From Thermoguttaceae bacterium (lineage in GTDB: Bacteria; Planctomycetota; Planctomycetia; Pirellulales; Thermoguttaceae), in assembly GCA_017550965.1 (NCBI GenBank), contig JAFZNK010000333.1:67935-131934 (forward strand): DNA of 64,000 bases, written 5' to 3'. The notes beneath the pieces were generated by a model. It was not told the DNA's origin. It worked only from the letters and a program-made list of their open reading frames with translations, and ran no database searches. How positions within the stretch are numbered: the first letter of the stretch is position 1; the number at the start of each line of letters is the position of its first letter. Below are positions 42,542 to 52,300 of the stretch, one piece after another. A program made the position numbers and the translations under genes.

Positions 42542-43438
42542 ATGGAAAAAACCGCGATTTTGTTTCCTGGGCAAGGCGCGCAGACCGTCGGGATGGGACG
42601 GGAACTTTATGATTCCAATGAAAACGTGCGCGAATTATATGCAAGGGCAAATGAAATTGTTGGTTACGATTTGGCAAAAATCTGTTTTGAAGGTCCGGCT
42701 GAATTGTTGGATACGACTGAACAGAGTCAGCCCGCTATTTTTTTAACGAGTTTAGCCGCGTTAGAGGGATTAAAGGAATCGGCGCCCGAGGCTCTGGCAA
42801 ATTGCGCGGCGACAACCGGACTTAGTCTTGGAGAATATACCGCCCTTGTGTTTGCGGGAGTCATGTCGTTTGAAGACGGTTTGAAACTGGTTCGGCTTCG
42901 AGGCCAAGCGATGCAAGAAGCGTCAAACGCGACTTCCAGCGGAATGGTAAGCGTCATAGGTTTGGAGGTTGACGTTGTTCAAGACCTTTGTGAAAAAGTA
43001 AACGATCCAGGCGTGCTGACGATTGCGAATTACCTTTGCCCGAAAAATTACGTTGCGTCTGGAACGCAAAGCGCTTGTGAGAAATTGGTTGATCTTGCGA
43101 CGGAAGCGGGCGCGATTAAGCTTGCGCCTCTGGCTGTTGCCGGAGCGTTCCATACTCCCATCATGGATCCAGCCGTTGAGATTATGCGACCGATTATTGA
43201 AGCGATGGAATTTAAAGCGCCGAGCGTGCCGTACATTAGTGGCGTCGACGCTAAGTTTCATGACGATCCGGAAGATATTAAACGTATTTTGATTCGTCAG
43301 ATATCTTCTTCTGTTTACTGGGAAGACTCTATGCGAGTTCTGTTGGCCGAGGGGATCAATTCGTTTTATGAAGTTGGGCCCGGACGCGTGCTCAGAGGTT
43401 TAATGAAGCGAATTGATCGTAAAGCAAAGTTGAATTGA
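42542..43438 (+). CDS. fabD: Malonyl-CoA:ACP transacylase
   Basis: A 298-residue cytosolic enzyme that loads malonyl groups onto ACP for fatty-acid synthesis. The N-terminus FPGQGAQTVGMGRELYD is diagnostic. The nucleophile Ser sits in TGLSLGEYTALV (GLSLG, as also in plant and some bacterial forms), and the catalytic His is in AGAFHTPIM. The C-terminus ends with the GPGRVLRGLMKRI stretch. An AAAGGAAAG ribosome site precedes the ATG. fabG follows after a gap with an attenuator-like hairpin. Confidence 0.95.
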   Translation: MEKTAILFPGQGAQTVGMGRELYDSNENVRELYARANEIVGYDLAKICFEGPAELLDTTEQSQPAIFLTSLAALEGLKESAPEALANCAATTGLSLGEYTALVFAGVMSFEDGLKLVRLRGQAMQEASNATSSGMVSVIGLEVDVVQDLCEKVNDPGVLTIANYLCPKNYVASGTQSACEKLVDLATEAGAIKLAPLAVAGAFHTPIMDPAVEIMRPIIEAMEFKAPSVPYISGVDAKFHDDPEDIKRILIRQISSSVYWEDSMRVLLAEGINSFYEVGPGRVLRGLMKRIDRKAKLN

Positions 43439-43461
43439 CGTTTCAAGTTAGAACACAATCG

Positions 43462-43499
43462 ACAAAAACGTTGGCATGAACGTTTTTGTTTTCGCTTTT
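43462..43499 (+). terminator. Terminator-like hairpin between fabD and fabG
   Basis: Eleven-base arms (43462-43472, 43479-43489) and a 6-base loop, followed by TTTCGCTTTTT. AT-rich, so it may be only a partial terminator within the operon. Confidence 0.5.
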
Positions 43500-43530
43500 T
43501 GACAATGTATTAGGAACGAGAGTTATAAAG

Positions 43531-44280
43531 ATGATTCAAGTCGATTTAACCGGTAAAAACGCCGTGGTTACCGGCGCGACTCGCGGTATTGGCCTTGGCG
43601 TGGCGAAAGCTCTTGCGAAGGCCGGCGCGGCTGTTGCTTGTATTGGCACCAATCAAGAAAAACTGACGGCGTCTGTGGAAGGTATCGTCGCAGACGGCGG
43701 AAATGCAAAAGCCTATATTTGCAACGTTGCAGACTCCGCCGCAGTTGCCGAAACGGCCAAAACGATTTTAGCCGATTTTGGTAAAATCGACATTCTGGTT
43801 AACAACGCCGGAATTACGCGCGATATGTTGATGAGGCGTATTACCGACGAGCAGTGGAACGACGTTATCAACGTTAATTTAAGCGGCACGTTTTATGTAA
43901 CTCGCGCTTTTGTCGAGTCTATGCGCAAAAGCAAGTGGGGACGCATCATTAATATCGCCAGTATTAGCGGTTTGATCGGGAATAAAGGACAGGCGAATTA
44001 TTCTGCTTCCAAAGCGGGCGTTATTGGTTTTACTCGAACGATTTCGAAGGAACTGGCCAATCGAAACATTACCGCTAACGCTATTTGTCCCGGCTTCATT
44101 GACACAGATATGACGGCGGTCCTGGATCCCATTTATATTCAGGGGTTGAAAGATCATATTCCTATGGGGCGTATTGGCGTTCCAGAAGATATTGCGAACG
44201 CAGTTTTGTTCTTCGCAAGTCCGGATTCTTCCTTCGTAACAGGGCAGATTCTGACGGTTGACGGCGGCATGATCTACTAG
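43531..44280 (+). CDS. fabG: 3-oxoacyl-ACP reductase
   Basis: NADPH-dependent SDR enzyme of 249 residues that reduces 3-oxoacyl-ACP. Motifs: cofactor-binding TGATRGIGLG, NNAG in DILVNNAGITRDM, the catalytic Ser/Tyr/Lys in IASISGLIGNKGQANYSASKAG, and the late VTGQILTVDGGM. The start is ATG 43531; the 15 extra upstream codons of the open frame lack similarity. A possible GAGAG site lies about 8 bases ahead. It is located between fabD and acpP, as in many fatty-acid operons. Confidence 0.95.
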   Translation: MIQVDLTGKNAVVTGATRGIGLGVAKALAKAGAAVACIGTNQEKLTASVEGIVADGGNAKAYICNVADSAAVAETAKTILADFGKIDILVNNAGITRDMLMRRITDEQWNDVINVNLSGTFYVTRAFVESMRKSKWGRIINIASISGLIGNKGQANYSASKAGVIGFTRTISKELANRNITANAICPGFIDTDMTAVLDPIYIQGLKDHIPMGRIGVPEDIANAVLFFASPDSSFVTGQILTVDGGMIY

Positions 44281-44486
44281 TGAGCGCGTTTCTCTCCGAT
44301 AAGGACGTTCTCATATTATCGTGTCGCTGACGCCAGATTATTCATTCCCGTGAGTTATTTGGCTGTCGACTTTGCATTCACATTGTACTTAAACTTTTAA
44401 CTTTGAGAAAATACCATATTTTCTCAGACGTTTATTTTGAAAGAAACGCTGCTGTTTGGCGTGACAACATTGAAAGGGATATAGTT

Positions 44487-44729
44487 ATGACTAAAGCTGA
44501 AGTCGAAGAAAAAGTCATCAAGATCATTAGCGAACAGCTTGGACGCGAAGCGGACACCATCTCTGGTTCGAGCGATATTTCCAACGACTTGGGCGCCGAT
44601 TCTTTGGATCAGGCCGAATTGATGATTGCTTTTGAAGAAGAATTTGACATCGATATCGACGAAGAGAGTTCTCAAAATATTACGACCGTTAACGACGTTG
44701 TTGAACAAATTTACAAACACATGTCGTGA
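44487..44729 (+). CDS. acpP: Acyl carrier protein
   Basis: An 80-residue, very acidic carrier protein. The phosphopantetheine attachment Ser is in DLGADSLDQAEL. The start at ATG 44487 is supported by an AAAGGGA site. It lies in the order fabD-fabG-acpP-fabF. An 11-pair stem-loop at 44780-44815 separates it from fabF. Confidence 0.97.
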   Translation: MTKAEVEEKVIKIISEQLGREADTISGSSDISNDLGADSLDQAELMIAFEEEFDIDIDEESSQNITTVNDVVEQIYKHMS

Positions 44730-44779
44730 TTCGATATAGACGCTCATGTTTCATTTGACGCGTTAAATTTAATTACGTC

Positions 44780-44815
44780 AGCTCCTTCTGTCTTTGTCAT
44801 AATGCAGAGGGAGCT
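44780..44815 (+). other. Stem-loop between acpP and fabF
   Basis: Eleven-base arms with one G-T pair (44780-44790, 44805-44815) and a 14-base loop, without a T-run. It could protect acpP mRNA ends and set the acpP to fabF ratio. Confidence 0.4.
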
Positions 44816-44849
44816 TACATGATTTTCTTTTTTCCTCTTTTGTGCCGCT

Positions 44850-46091
44850 ATGAAAAGACGTGTTGTCGTTACAGGTTTTGGGCTTGTTTCGCCGTTGGGG
44901 AACGAACCTGAGGTTGTATGGAAGCGATTGCTTGCGGGTGAAAGCGGCGTAACAAAGGTTGAAACGCCCGAGATGCAGATGTTTCGATCTAGAATCGCGG
45001 GTCAATGTCTTGATTTTAATCCTCTTCCTTATATTGAACCTAAGGACGTTAAAAAGGTTGATCGTTTTGCTCAATTTGCTCTAATTTCCGGTATTCAGGC
45101 AGTTGAACAGTCTGGAATAGATTTTTCTCGTGAGGATCCTTTTCGTTGCGCTTCTATTGTCGGTTGCGGAGTCGGGGGACTTGGGGAAATTGAACGACAA
45201 GACGAAAAACTCACAAAAAGCGGGCCTTCACGAATTTCGCCTTTTACGATTCCCAAAATAATGTTGAACGCCGCCAGCAGTCATTTGGCGATTCGTTACG
45301 GTCTTCACGGCGCTTCATATGGCGTAGCCACCGCTTGCGCAAGCGCAAACAACGCGATGATCGACGCTTACAAAGCTATTCGTGACGGCGACGTAGACGT
45401 TGTTTTGACTGGCGGGACGGAAGCTGCGTTGTCTAAATTGGGAATCGCCGGTTTTGGCGCGATGCATGCTCTTTCGGAAAGGAACGACGAGCCAGATAAA
45501 GCAAGTCGTCCTTTCGACGCTGATCGCGACGGATTTGTTCTTGGCGAGGGCGCCGGGATTCTCGTCTTTGAAGAGCTGGAACATGCTAAAAAGCGTCGCG
45601 CAGAGATTTTAGGAGAGTTTATCGGTTACGGGGTGACTTCCGACGCGTCTCACATTACCCAACCGGACGATCAGGGAATCTATGCTGGCGCGGCTATGGA
45701 AGCGACGCTCCGTTCCTCTGGAATTCTCCCCGAACAAGTCGACTATATCAACGCGCATGGAACGGCGACCTTACTGGGGGATGTAGCCGAGGTTGCGGCG
45801 ATCAAACGAGTGTTTGAAGGCACGTCCAAAAATTTGGCTATTTCCAGTACAAAAAGTTCGATAGGACATCTTCTAGGGGGAAGCGGCGGAGTCGAACTCA
45901 TTTTTTCACTGTTGGCAATTCGCGACAACGTCGCTCCGCCGACATTAAATCTTGAGCGTCCTGACGATGGATTTGATTTGGACTTTGTTCCCCTAACGTC
46001 AAAAGAGAAAAGAATCGATAGAGCCATTTCCAATAGTTTTGGTTTTGGCGGGCATAATGCGTGCGTCGCCGTTGCGCGCTTCATTGATTGA
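44850..46091 (+). CDS. fabF: 3-oxoacyl-ACP synthase II (FabF-type ketosynthase)
   Basis: A 413-residue condensing enzyme that elongates acyl-ACP with malonyl-ACP. The active Cys is in VATACASANNAM, and the two catalytic His are in NAHGTATLLGDVAE and KSSIGHLLGGSGGVE. The N-terminal KRRVVVTGFGLVSPLGN is typical. Length is normal for FabF. It closes the cluster; no fabH, fabA or fabZ is in the window. The ribosome site before the ATG is poor. Confidence 0.95.
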   Translation: MKRRVVVTGFGLVSPLGNEPEVVWKRLLAGESGVTKVETPEMQMFRSRIAGQCLDFNPLPYIEPKDVKKVDRFAQFALISGIQAVEQSGIDFSREDPFRCASIVGCGVGGLGEIERQDEKLTKSGPSRISPFTIPKIMLNAASSHLAIRYGLHGASYGVATACASANNAMIDAYKAIRDGDVDVVLTGGTEAALSKLGIAGFGAMHALSERNDEPDKASRPFDADRDGFVLGEGAGILVFEELEHAKKRRAEILGEFIGYGVTSDASHITQPDDQGIYAGAAMEATLRSSGILPEQVDYINAHGTATLLGDVAEVAAIKRVFEGTSKNLAISSTKSSIGHLLGGSGGVELIFSLLAIRDNVAPPTLNLERPDDGFDLDFVPLTSKEKRIDRAISNSFGFGGHNACVAVARFID

Positions 46092-46240
46092 GACTATACT
46101 ATAGTGTCATGGCGAGAGCGTTTCTTCGAAGGACGGACTCTCCGCCTCCCTTGGGGAGTTCGAGGATAATACGTAGTTTTTTCCTGCATTGTAGGGTTTT
46201 ATAAAGCGGCCGTTTGCTTAGCGATTAGGGATAGTTTTCC

Positions 46241-47110
46241 ATGGGTTCGACTCAAATAATGCATATCGGGCAATACCGATTGTTAAACGTTGTTTATACG
46301 GGACAAACAAGCCGGACCTGGCAAGCGTATGACGACCGAGCAAGACGTTACGTTGGTATTAAGACATTGCTACAGTCCGCTAGCCGTGATCGTCAGCAAG
46401 TGAGCATGCTGAAGTGGGAGTATAGTGTTGGCGCCAAACTTCATAGCGAGCGTATTGTTGATATTTTTGAATTTGGCGTATACAACAAATCTCCTTACAT
46501 TGTGATGGAATGGATTCCTGCGCCTAACGTTAAACAATATATGCAGAGGAGATACGAAAACTATTGCGTTTTTTTACCCAAAATGCTTCCGCAAATGGTT
46601 GAAGCTCTTGCGATTCTTCATGAGTCCGGTTGGGTACATCGCGATATTAAACCTGATAATTTTCTGTTTTCAGAGGAGGGCGGAGTTAAGCTGATCGATT
46701 TTGCATTAGCGAAGCCTATCAAGGGAAACCCTATCGCCAAGTTATTGGGTTTAAAGAGCGTGCCGCAGGGAACTCCCAGCTACATGGCGCCTGAACAGAT
46801 TATGGGAAAACAAATAGACGGGCGCGCCGATTTGTACAGCCTTGGTTGTACTTTTTTCGAAATTCTCGCGTCGCGGCCAACTTTTACGGGCGTTAATCAA
46901 AATGAATTGTTGCAAAAGCATATTTCAGCGTCCATTCCTTCTATTCGCGCGCGTAACAAAAACGTAACGCCCGAATTTTCCGCGTTATTGCAGCAAATGA
47001 TGGCTAAGAAACCGAACGATCGTCCGAAATCTGCGCGCGATTTGTTTTTAGCGTTGCGTAATGTCAAAATCTTCACGCGTCCTCCAAAAGAAGGGGATAG
47101 AGTGGACTGA
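46241..47110 (+). CDS. Ser/Thr protein kinase, soluble, with atypical motifs
   Basis: A 289-residue Hanks-type kinase without transmembrane or sensor domain. The catalytic loop HRDIKPDNFLF is intact (about residue 133), and the activation segment (GTPSYMAPEQI) and the RADLYSLGC motif fit. The Mg-binding DFG is DFA (LIDFALAKP), and the Gly-rich loop is degenerate (VVYTGQTSRTWQA, only one Gly). The ATP Lys in YVGIKTL is present. So ATP binding may be altered, although the full catalytic loop argues against a dead kinase. A CTT repeat follows the stop codon and then a strong terminator. Not linked to fabF by any shown logic. Confidence 0.85.
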   Translation: MGSTQIMHIGQYRLLNVVYTGQTSRTWQAYDDRARRYVGIKTLLQSASRDRQQVSMLKWEYSVGAKLHSERIVDIFEFGVYNKSPYIVMEWIPAPNVKQYMQRRYENYCVFLPKMLPQMVEALAILHESGWVHRDIKPDNFLFSEEGGVKLIDFALAKPIKGNPIAKLLGLKSVPQGTPSYMAPEQIMGKQIDGRADLYSLGCTFFEILASRPTFTGVNQNELLQKHISASIPSIRARNKNVTPEFSALLQQMMAKKPNDRPKSARDLFLALRNVKIFTRPPKEGDRVD

Positions 47111-47111
47111 G

Positions 47112-47132
47112 CTTCTTCTTCTTCTTCTTCTT
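47112..47132. repeat. (CTT)7 microsatellite
   Basis: Seven CTT units right after the kinase stop codon, before its terminator. Non-coding. Confidence 0.9.
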
Positions 47133-47151
47133 CTCCACCTTAAAACTTACA

Positions 47152-47200
47152 AAAACCTGAATTGGAACAGAACTCGTTCCAATTCAGGTTTTGTTTTTTG
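47152..47200 (+). terminator. Strong intrinsic terminator of the kinase gene
   Basis: Seventeen-base perfect arms (47152-47168, 47176-47192) and a 7-base loop, ending in a T-rich run (47191-47199). Confidence 0.9.
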
Positions 47201-47212
47201 TCTCTTTCCTGG

Positions 47213-47240
47213 TTGACGAAAAATGAAAACAAGGTAGAAT
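47213..47240 (+). promoter_or_regulatory. Promoter of rpsB-tsf
   Basis: TTGACG (47213-47218), 16-base spacer, TAGAAT (47235-47240). Predicted start near 47247, leaving a 220-base leader. Confidence 0.65.
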
Positions 47241-47261
47241 CAAGCAAGTTTGTTTCGACTA

Positions 47262-47318
47262 TGTCCGTCTTGCCGTGCGCGCGCACGGGGCGGACTAGAC
47301 AGGGCGCCGTATGTCGGA
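47262..47318 (+). promoter_or_regulatory. Structured region in the rpsB leader
   Basis: A nested structure: a 16-base perfect palindrome CCGTGCGCGCGCACGG inside a GTCCG/CGGAC stem, followed by a GTCGGAC-type repeat. It lies in the leader of rpsB and may be an autoregulatory binding site for S2 (inference). Confidence 0.45.
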
Positions 47319-47466
47319 CGCAGCGCTCTGAGTTTTGTAGTTCCGACGATATTGCTCGTTGATAGCGGGCAAACAGATTGTTTGTCGTCTAAACGTCGTA
47401 TGGTCATCTTCTTCTTTAAGAAGTTTTCGTAACGATGTGCCGAAAGACGATGAAGGAAGGAAAAGT

Positions 47467-48228
47467 ATGGCCGACGCCCCTCTTTCTATTAAAGCTCTGA
47501 TCGAATCTGGCGTTCACTTTGGACACCGCGCTAGTCTTTGGAATCCTAAGATGCGTCCGTATGTTTACGGTCGCCGTAAGCTGATTCACATTATTGACGT
47601 TCGTGAAACGGTTCGCGGGATTCTTCGCGCGCGCAAGTATCTCAAACAAGTCGCCTCCGAAGGCAATTTGGTTCTCTTTGTCGGAACTAAACGTCAAGCG
47701 TCCGAAACGATTGAGGCTCAAGCGACGCGTTGCGGCATGCCGTTCATTGCCGAGCGTTGGCTTGGCGGTACGTTGACTAACTTCGAAACGATTCGTAGCC
47801 GTCTCCGTCGTCTCGAAGAACTTGAAAAGATTATGCAGGGCGAACTTCTTGCGACGTATTCCAAGAAAATGCAGGCATCTTTAAGCCGCGAATATCGTAA
47901 GATGTATCGCAATTTGAACGGTTTGCGCAATATGGATCGTTATCCGACCGCCATGGTCGTCGTTGATCCTCGTAAAGAAAAGAACGCTGTTCGTGAAGCC
48001 CGCAAACTTGGCGTGGTTTCAATCGCTCTCATCGACACGGACTCCGATCCGGACGACGTCGACCTTCCGATTCCTGGAAACGACGATTCGATTCGTTCGA
48101 TTGATCTCGTGATTTCTTACCTCGCCGACGCCGTTATTGAGGGCGTTAAAGAAAGTGAAGCGAGCAAGTACAGCGAAACCCCTGCTGACGCCGCCGCAGA
48201 CGAAAAGGCTGCCGTCGACGCCGAATGA
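47467..48228 (+). CDS. rpsB: 30S ribosomal protein uS2
   Basis: Ribosomal protein of 253 residues. Its characteristic motifs include [17 protein letters not shown] at the start, [30 protein letters not shown] and [15 protein letters not shown]. The acidic Ala/Asp tail is normal. The start is ATG 47467, with GAAGGAAGG upstream. The longer open frame from 47359 lies in the leader. tsf follows after 147 bases, the classical rpsB-tsf pair. Confidence 0.96.
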   Translation: MADAPLSIKALIESGVHFGHRASLWNPKMRPYVYGRRKLIHIIDVRETVRGILRARKYLKQVASEGNLVLFVGTKRQASETIEAQATRCGMPFIAERWLGGTLTNFETIRSRLRRLEELEKIMQGELLATYSKKMQASLSREYRKMYRNLNGLRNMDRYPTAMVVVDPRKEKNAVREARKLGVVSIALIDTDSDPDDVDLPIPGNDDSIRSIDLVISYLADAVIEGVKESEASKYSETPADAAADEKAAVDAE

Positions 48229-48375
48229 AACGCTTTTGGTTTTTCTCGTAGAGCAGGCGTGTTTGATTGACTTAAAACGCGCCTGTCTTGATTTCGTGAA
48301 CCTCAATTCTTTTCTTCATAGAAGAGGCGTTTCGTTCTAAATCAAGTTGAAAGAAGATAATATAGGAGATATATA

Positions 48376-49185
48376 ATGGCTGAAATTACCGCCGCTATGG
48401 TTAAATCGCTTCGCGAAAAGACTCAATTGCCGATGATGGAATGCAAAAAAGCGCTTGTACAGTCTGAGGGCGATGAAGAAAAGGCTATCGAAATTCTTCG
48501 TAAGTCTGGAAAAGCGAAGATGAGCGGTCGTACTGACCGTGAAACGGCTGAAGGCCGTATTGAAGTTTTCAAAGGTTCAAACGGCGCAACGGCGATGATT
48601 GAAATTCAATGCGAATCCGCTCCCGTGGCGACAAATTCGCAGTTTGTCGAGTTGGCTAAGAATCTTGCGAAACAACTTGCAGAAGGTCCTGGGGCGGCGA
48701 CGCCTGAGGAGTTGTTAGCTCAAGGCGATCTTCAGCTTCAATTTGACGACCTGATGAACAAAATTCGTGAAGTCTTCAAGCTTAAGAGAATCGTTCGCGT
48801 TGAGGGTTCTGTTGGTTCGTACGTTCATCATGACGCGAAGACCGGCGTTCTTCTTGAAGTCGAAGGTTCTAACGATGAAGTTGCCAACCAAATTTGCATG
48901 CAAATTTGCGCGATGCGTCCGCAAGCGGTTAGTTCCGACGATCTGGATCCCGAGGTGTTGAAGAAGGAACGTGAGATTGCCGAGGAACAAACTCGTAACG
49001 CAAACGCCGGCAAACCGGACAATATTATTGCGAAGATTGTCGACGGTCGCGTTAAGGCCGTTCTTAAGGAAATCTGCCTTGTCGACCAAGCGTTCATCAT
49101 GGATTCCAGTAAGTCCGTTGGACAAGTTGCCCAGGAAGGCGGACTCAAGCTTAAGAAGTTCTATCGCTGGGGCGTTGGTTGCTGA
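48376..49185 (+). CDS. tsf: Elongation factor Ts
   Basis: A 269-residue guanine-nucleotide exchange factor for EF-Tu. The N-terminal UBA-like part (VKSLREKTQLPMMECKKALV) and the dimerisation core (EIQCESAPVATNSQFVEL) are typical. The C-terminal module is present (LVDQAFIMDSSKSVGQVA). A TAGGAGATATA ribosome site precedes the ATG. It shares the rpsB promoter. The rpsB-tsf gap contains a CAGGCG...CGCCTG stem without T-run (48259-48290). A strong terminator follows. Confidence 0.95.
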   Translation: MAEITAAMVKSLREKTQLPMMECKKALVQSEGDEEKAIEILRKSGKAKMSGRTDRETAEGRIEVFKGSNGATAMIEIQCESAPVATNSQFVELAKNLAKQLAEGPGAATPEELLAQGDLQLQFDDLMNKIREVFKLKRIVRVEGSVGSYVHHDAKTGVLLEVEGSNDEVANQICMQICAMRPQAVSSDDLDPEVLKKEREIAEEQTRNANAGKPDNIIAKIVDGRVKAVLKEICLVDQAFIMDSSKSVGQVAQEGGLKLKKFYRWGVGC

Positions 49186-49218
49186 TTGTCGGCGTTAGCC
49201 TTTACGTTCTAAATTATT

Positions 49219-49255
49219 CGCCAAGAGATTTTCGCTCTTGGCGATTCTTTTTCTT
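49219..49255 (+). terminator. Intrinsic terminator after tsf
   Basis: Nine-base arms (49219-49227, 49235-49243), 7-base loop, then ATTCTTTTTCTT. Confidence 0.85.
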
Positions 49256-49372
49256 GAAATGACAATCTTCTTCCCCGTCTTTTCAAAAACGAACGTTCTT
49301 TTATAATCAACGCGGCAAATGAGATTGTGTTAAGGGAATGGGGAACGATAATTTCGTTGTTTGGGGAGACTT

Positions 49373-52300
49373 ATGTCTAGTTCTTTTTTTTCTTCATTGA
49401 AACGGAAGATTCTTGCGAGCGACTCTGTTCAGCGTACGCTACAAGCTGTTAACGTAGGCGAATCCGTCGTTTGGAACGGATGTGTCGGCAGTTCCGCCGC
49501 ATTGCTTGGTTCCACGTTGTCGGAACATACTAATCGTACTATTTTGGTTGTTGTTTCAAAAGTCGCGCTTGTTGAAAGAGCCGCTTCTGATTGGAAATTG
49601 TTTACCGACGCGCCAGTTTTGACCTTTCCGCTTCTTTCGACTTCCTCATTGGACAATTCCGACGAAATATTCTTGTCGGAAGACGCCGATTTTGGTACGA
49701 GACTTAGCGTTTTGAAAGCTTTGGATAAACGCGCTTCTTCTATTAAAACTGCCGACGCTTCTTCTGACGAGTCGACTTGCGGCCAATCCGAACGCGCGCC
49801 GGTAGTGATTGCCTCACTTGCCGCGTTGACTCAACCCGTCCCTTCGATTGATCAAGTCGTTGACGACACGATCTCCCTGAAAGTGGGCGACGAATATGGG
49901 CTTGATAATTTATTGCAATGGCTTTCAGAAGGGGCTTTTCACGCGACCACTTCTGTTGAACTCCCTGGCGAATATTCTGCTCGCGGTCATATTGTCGACA
50001 TATATGCCGTCGATTGGGATTATCCCATTCGTATAGAATTTTTTGGTGACGCAATTGAGTCGATTCGCAGTTTTGACATTGCCGATCAACGTTCGCTTGA
50101 ACAAAAGGAGAATACTGATATTTCACGTCTTCGCACGCGTACGGCGGCGGAGGGACGATTTGTCGATCGTCTTCCAGAAGATTCGTTAATTCTTTTTTAT
50201 GAAACAGATCAAATAATTGGGGAAACAACAAGGTTAATCTCTGAACGCCAACATGGAGATACTAAAGGATTTGCAGTTTCCGATATTGTCAACGAGCTCT
50301 ATCGTCGTCCCACTGTTCATGCCGTTAGCGTTGCAAGCGGAACAGAATTAGCAAGTGTGTCGATTGACGTAAATTTTTATTCTGTCGCTCGCTTGCAGGG
50401 CGATTTGACCCACGTCGAAAACGCTTTAAACGAAATTGACGGCGAACAAATAGACATTATTTGCGCCTCGGAAGCTGAGATTCGCCGCCTGGAGGAAACG
50501 TTTGCTCTTACCAAACCGTCAAGGGAGGGAAGAATTGCCTACGAGTTAGGGGCTCTTGCCGAAGGTTTTGAATGGAGAGAGGGTAAGCGTCTGCTCATAG
50601 GTTCTGATCAATTATTTGGACGTTCGATTTCTCGGCGTTCTAAGACCGTTCAGACCAAAAAGTTGAGCAAAACGGTCGATTCTTTTCTTGAATTAACCTC
50701 TGGAGATTTAGTAATACATGTTGAACGCGGTCTGGCGCGATTTGTCGGCATTGAAACGATCAAAAAAGCAAATCAACTGGAAGATCATTTAAAATTAGAA
50801 TTTGCCAATAAAACTTTTCTGTATGTGCCCGCTTCAAAAATTGGCAAGATTCAGCGTTATATTGGTTCCGGAAAAACGATACCTAAACTTGCCAGTTTGA
50901 AAGGAACTGCCTGGAGCAAACAAAAGAAAGACGTTCAGGAAGCTATATGCGAGCTAGCTGCAGAAATGATCGAGTTACAGGCGAAACGCGAAGCCTGGGA
51001 GGGATTGGCCTTTCCGGAAGACGGGCCATGGCAACGCGATTTTGAATCAATGTTTCCCTATCGCGAAACAGACGATCAACTAACCGCAATTGAAGCTATT
51101 AAAAAAGACATGGAACGTACTCGTCCGATGGATAGACTTCTTTGCGGAGACGTCGGATTCGGTAAAACAGAAGTGGCCCTTCGAGCCGCTTTTAAGGCAG
51201 TGGAGGCCGGTTTTCAGGTGGCGATGTTGGCGCCGACCACCGTGTTAGTCGAACAACATTATCGAACGTTTTCAGATAGAGTAGCTCCTTTTCCTATTAG
51301 AGTCGCTTCTCTATCGAGATATTCTTCAAAAGCAAATCAGGCCGCCACGATAGAAAAACTGAAATCCGGGGAAATTGATATTGTAATCGGCACTCATAGA
51401 ATAATACAAAAGGACGTTCAATTTAAGAAGTTAGGTCTTGTAATAATCGATGAGGAACAGAAATTTGGCGTTCGACATAAAGAGCAATTGAAAAAATTTA
51501 AGTCGATGGTAGACGTGTTAACGTTGACCGCGACGCCAATTCCCAGGACTTTACATTTTTCTTTGATTGGAATTCGCGACGTTTCCAATCTTTCGACTCC
51601 GCCCGCCGATAGGTTGCCGGTGGAGACGAGGGTCTTGCGTTTTAACCAAGATATTGTTCGGAACGCCGTTTTACGCGAATTAAACCGCGGCGGACAGATA
51701 TATTATCTTCATAATCGCGTTTTTGATATTGAAGAAAAGGCGGCGCAATTGCGTCGAATAGCGCCAGAGGCTCGAATTCGGGTCGGTCATGCGCAGATGA
51801 GTTCCGCAGAACTCGAATCGACGATGCGTGATTTCGTTCTCAAGCGCTTTGATATGTTAGTTTGCACTACTATTGTCGAAAGCGGACTAGACATTCCAAA
51901 TGCAAACACGATTTTCATTGATCAGTCAAATCGGTTCGGTTTGGCGGAATTACATCAGTTGAGAGGGCGCGTTGGACGTGAGAAGAGACAAGCTTATTGC
52001 TATTTAATGCTTGACGCGAATCAGACGTTAAGTCAAGACGCGGCAAAACGTTTGCATGCGTTAGAAGAATATGACAAACTGGGGTCCGGATTCCAAATTG
52101 CTATGAAGGACCTTGAAATTCGCGGAGCCGGAAATATCCTCGGCACGCGTCAGAGCGGTCATATCGCCACAATAGGATATGAAATGTATTGTGAGTTTTT
52201 GGAGGACGCAATTCGCGTATTGAAAAAACAACCTCAAAAGCTTCGCGTAGACGTTGAAATTGATTTGCCGGTAAGCGCGCTTTTGTCTGACGAATATATA

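Noticed and set aside
47112-47132. Phase-variable coding repeat (CTT)7
   Set aside because: The repeat begins after the kinase stop codon and before its terminator, so it cannot change the protein.
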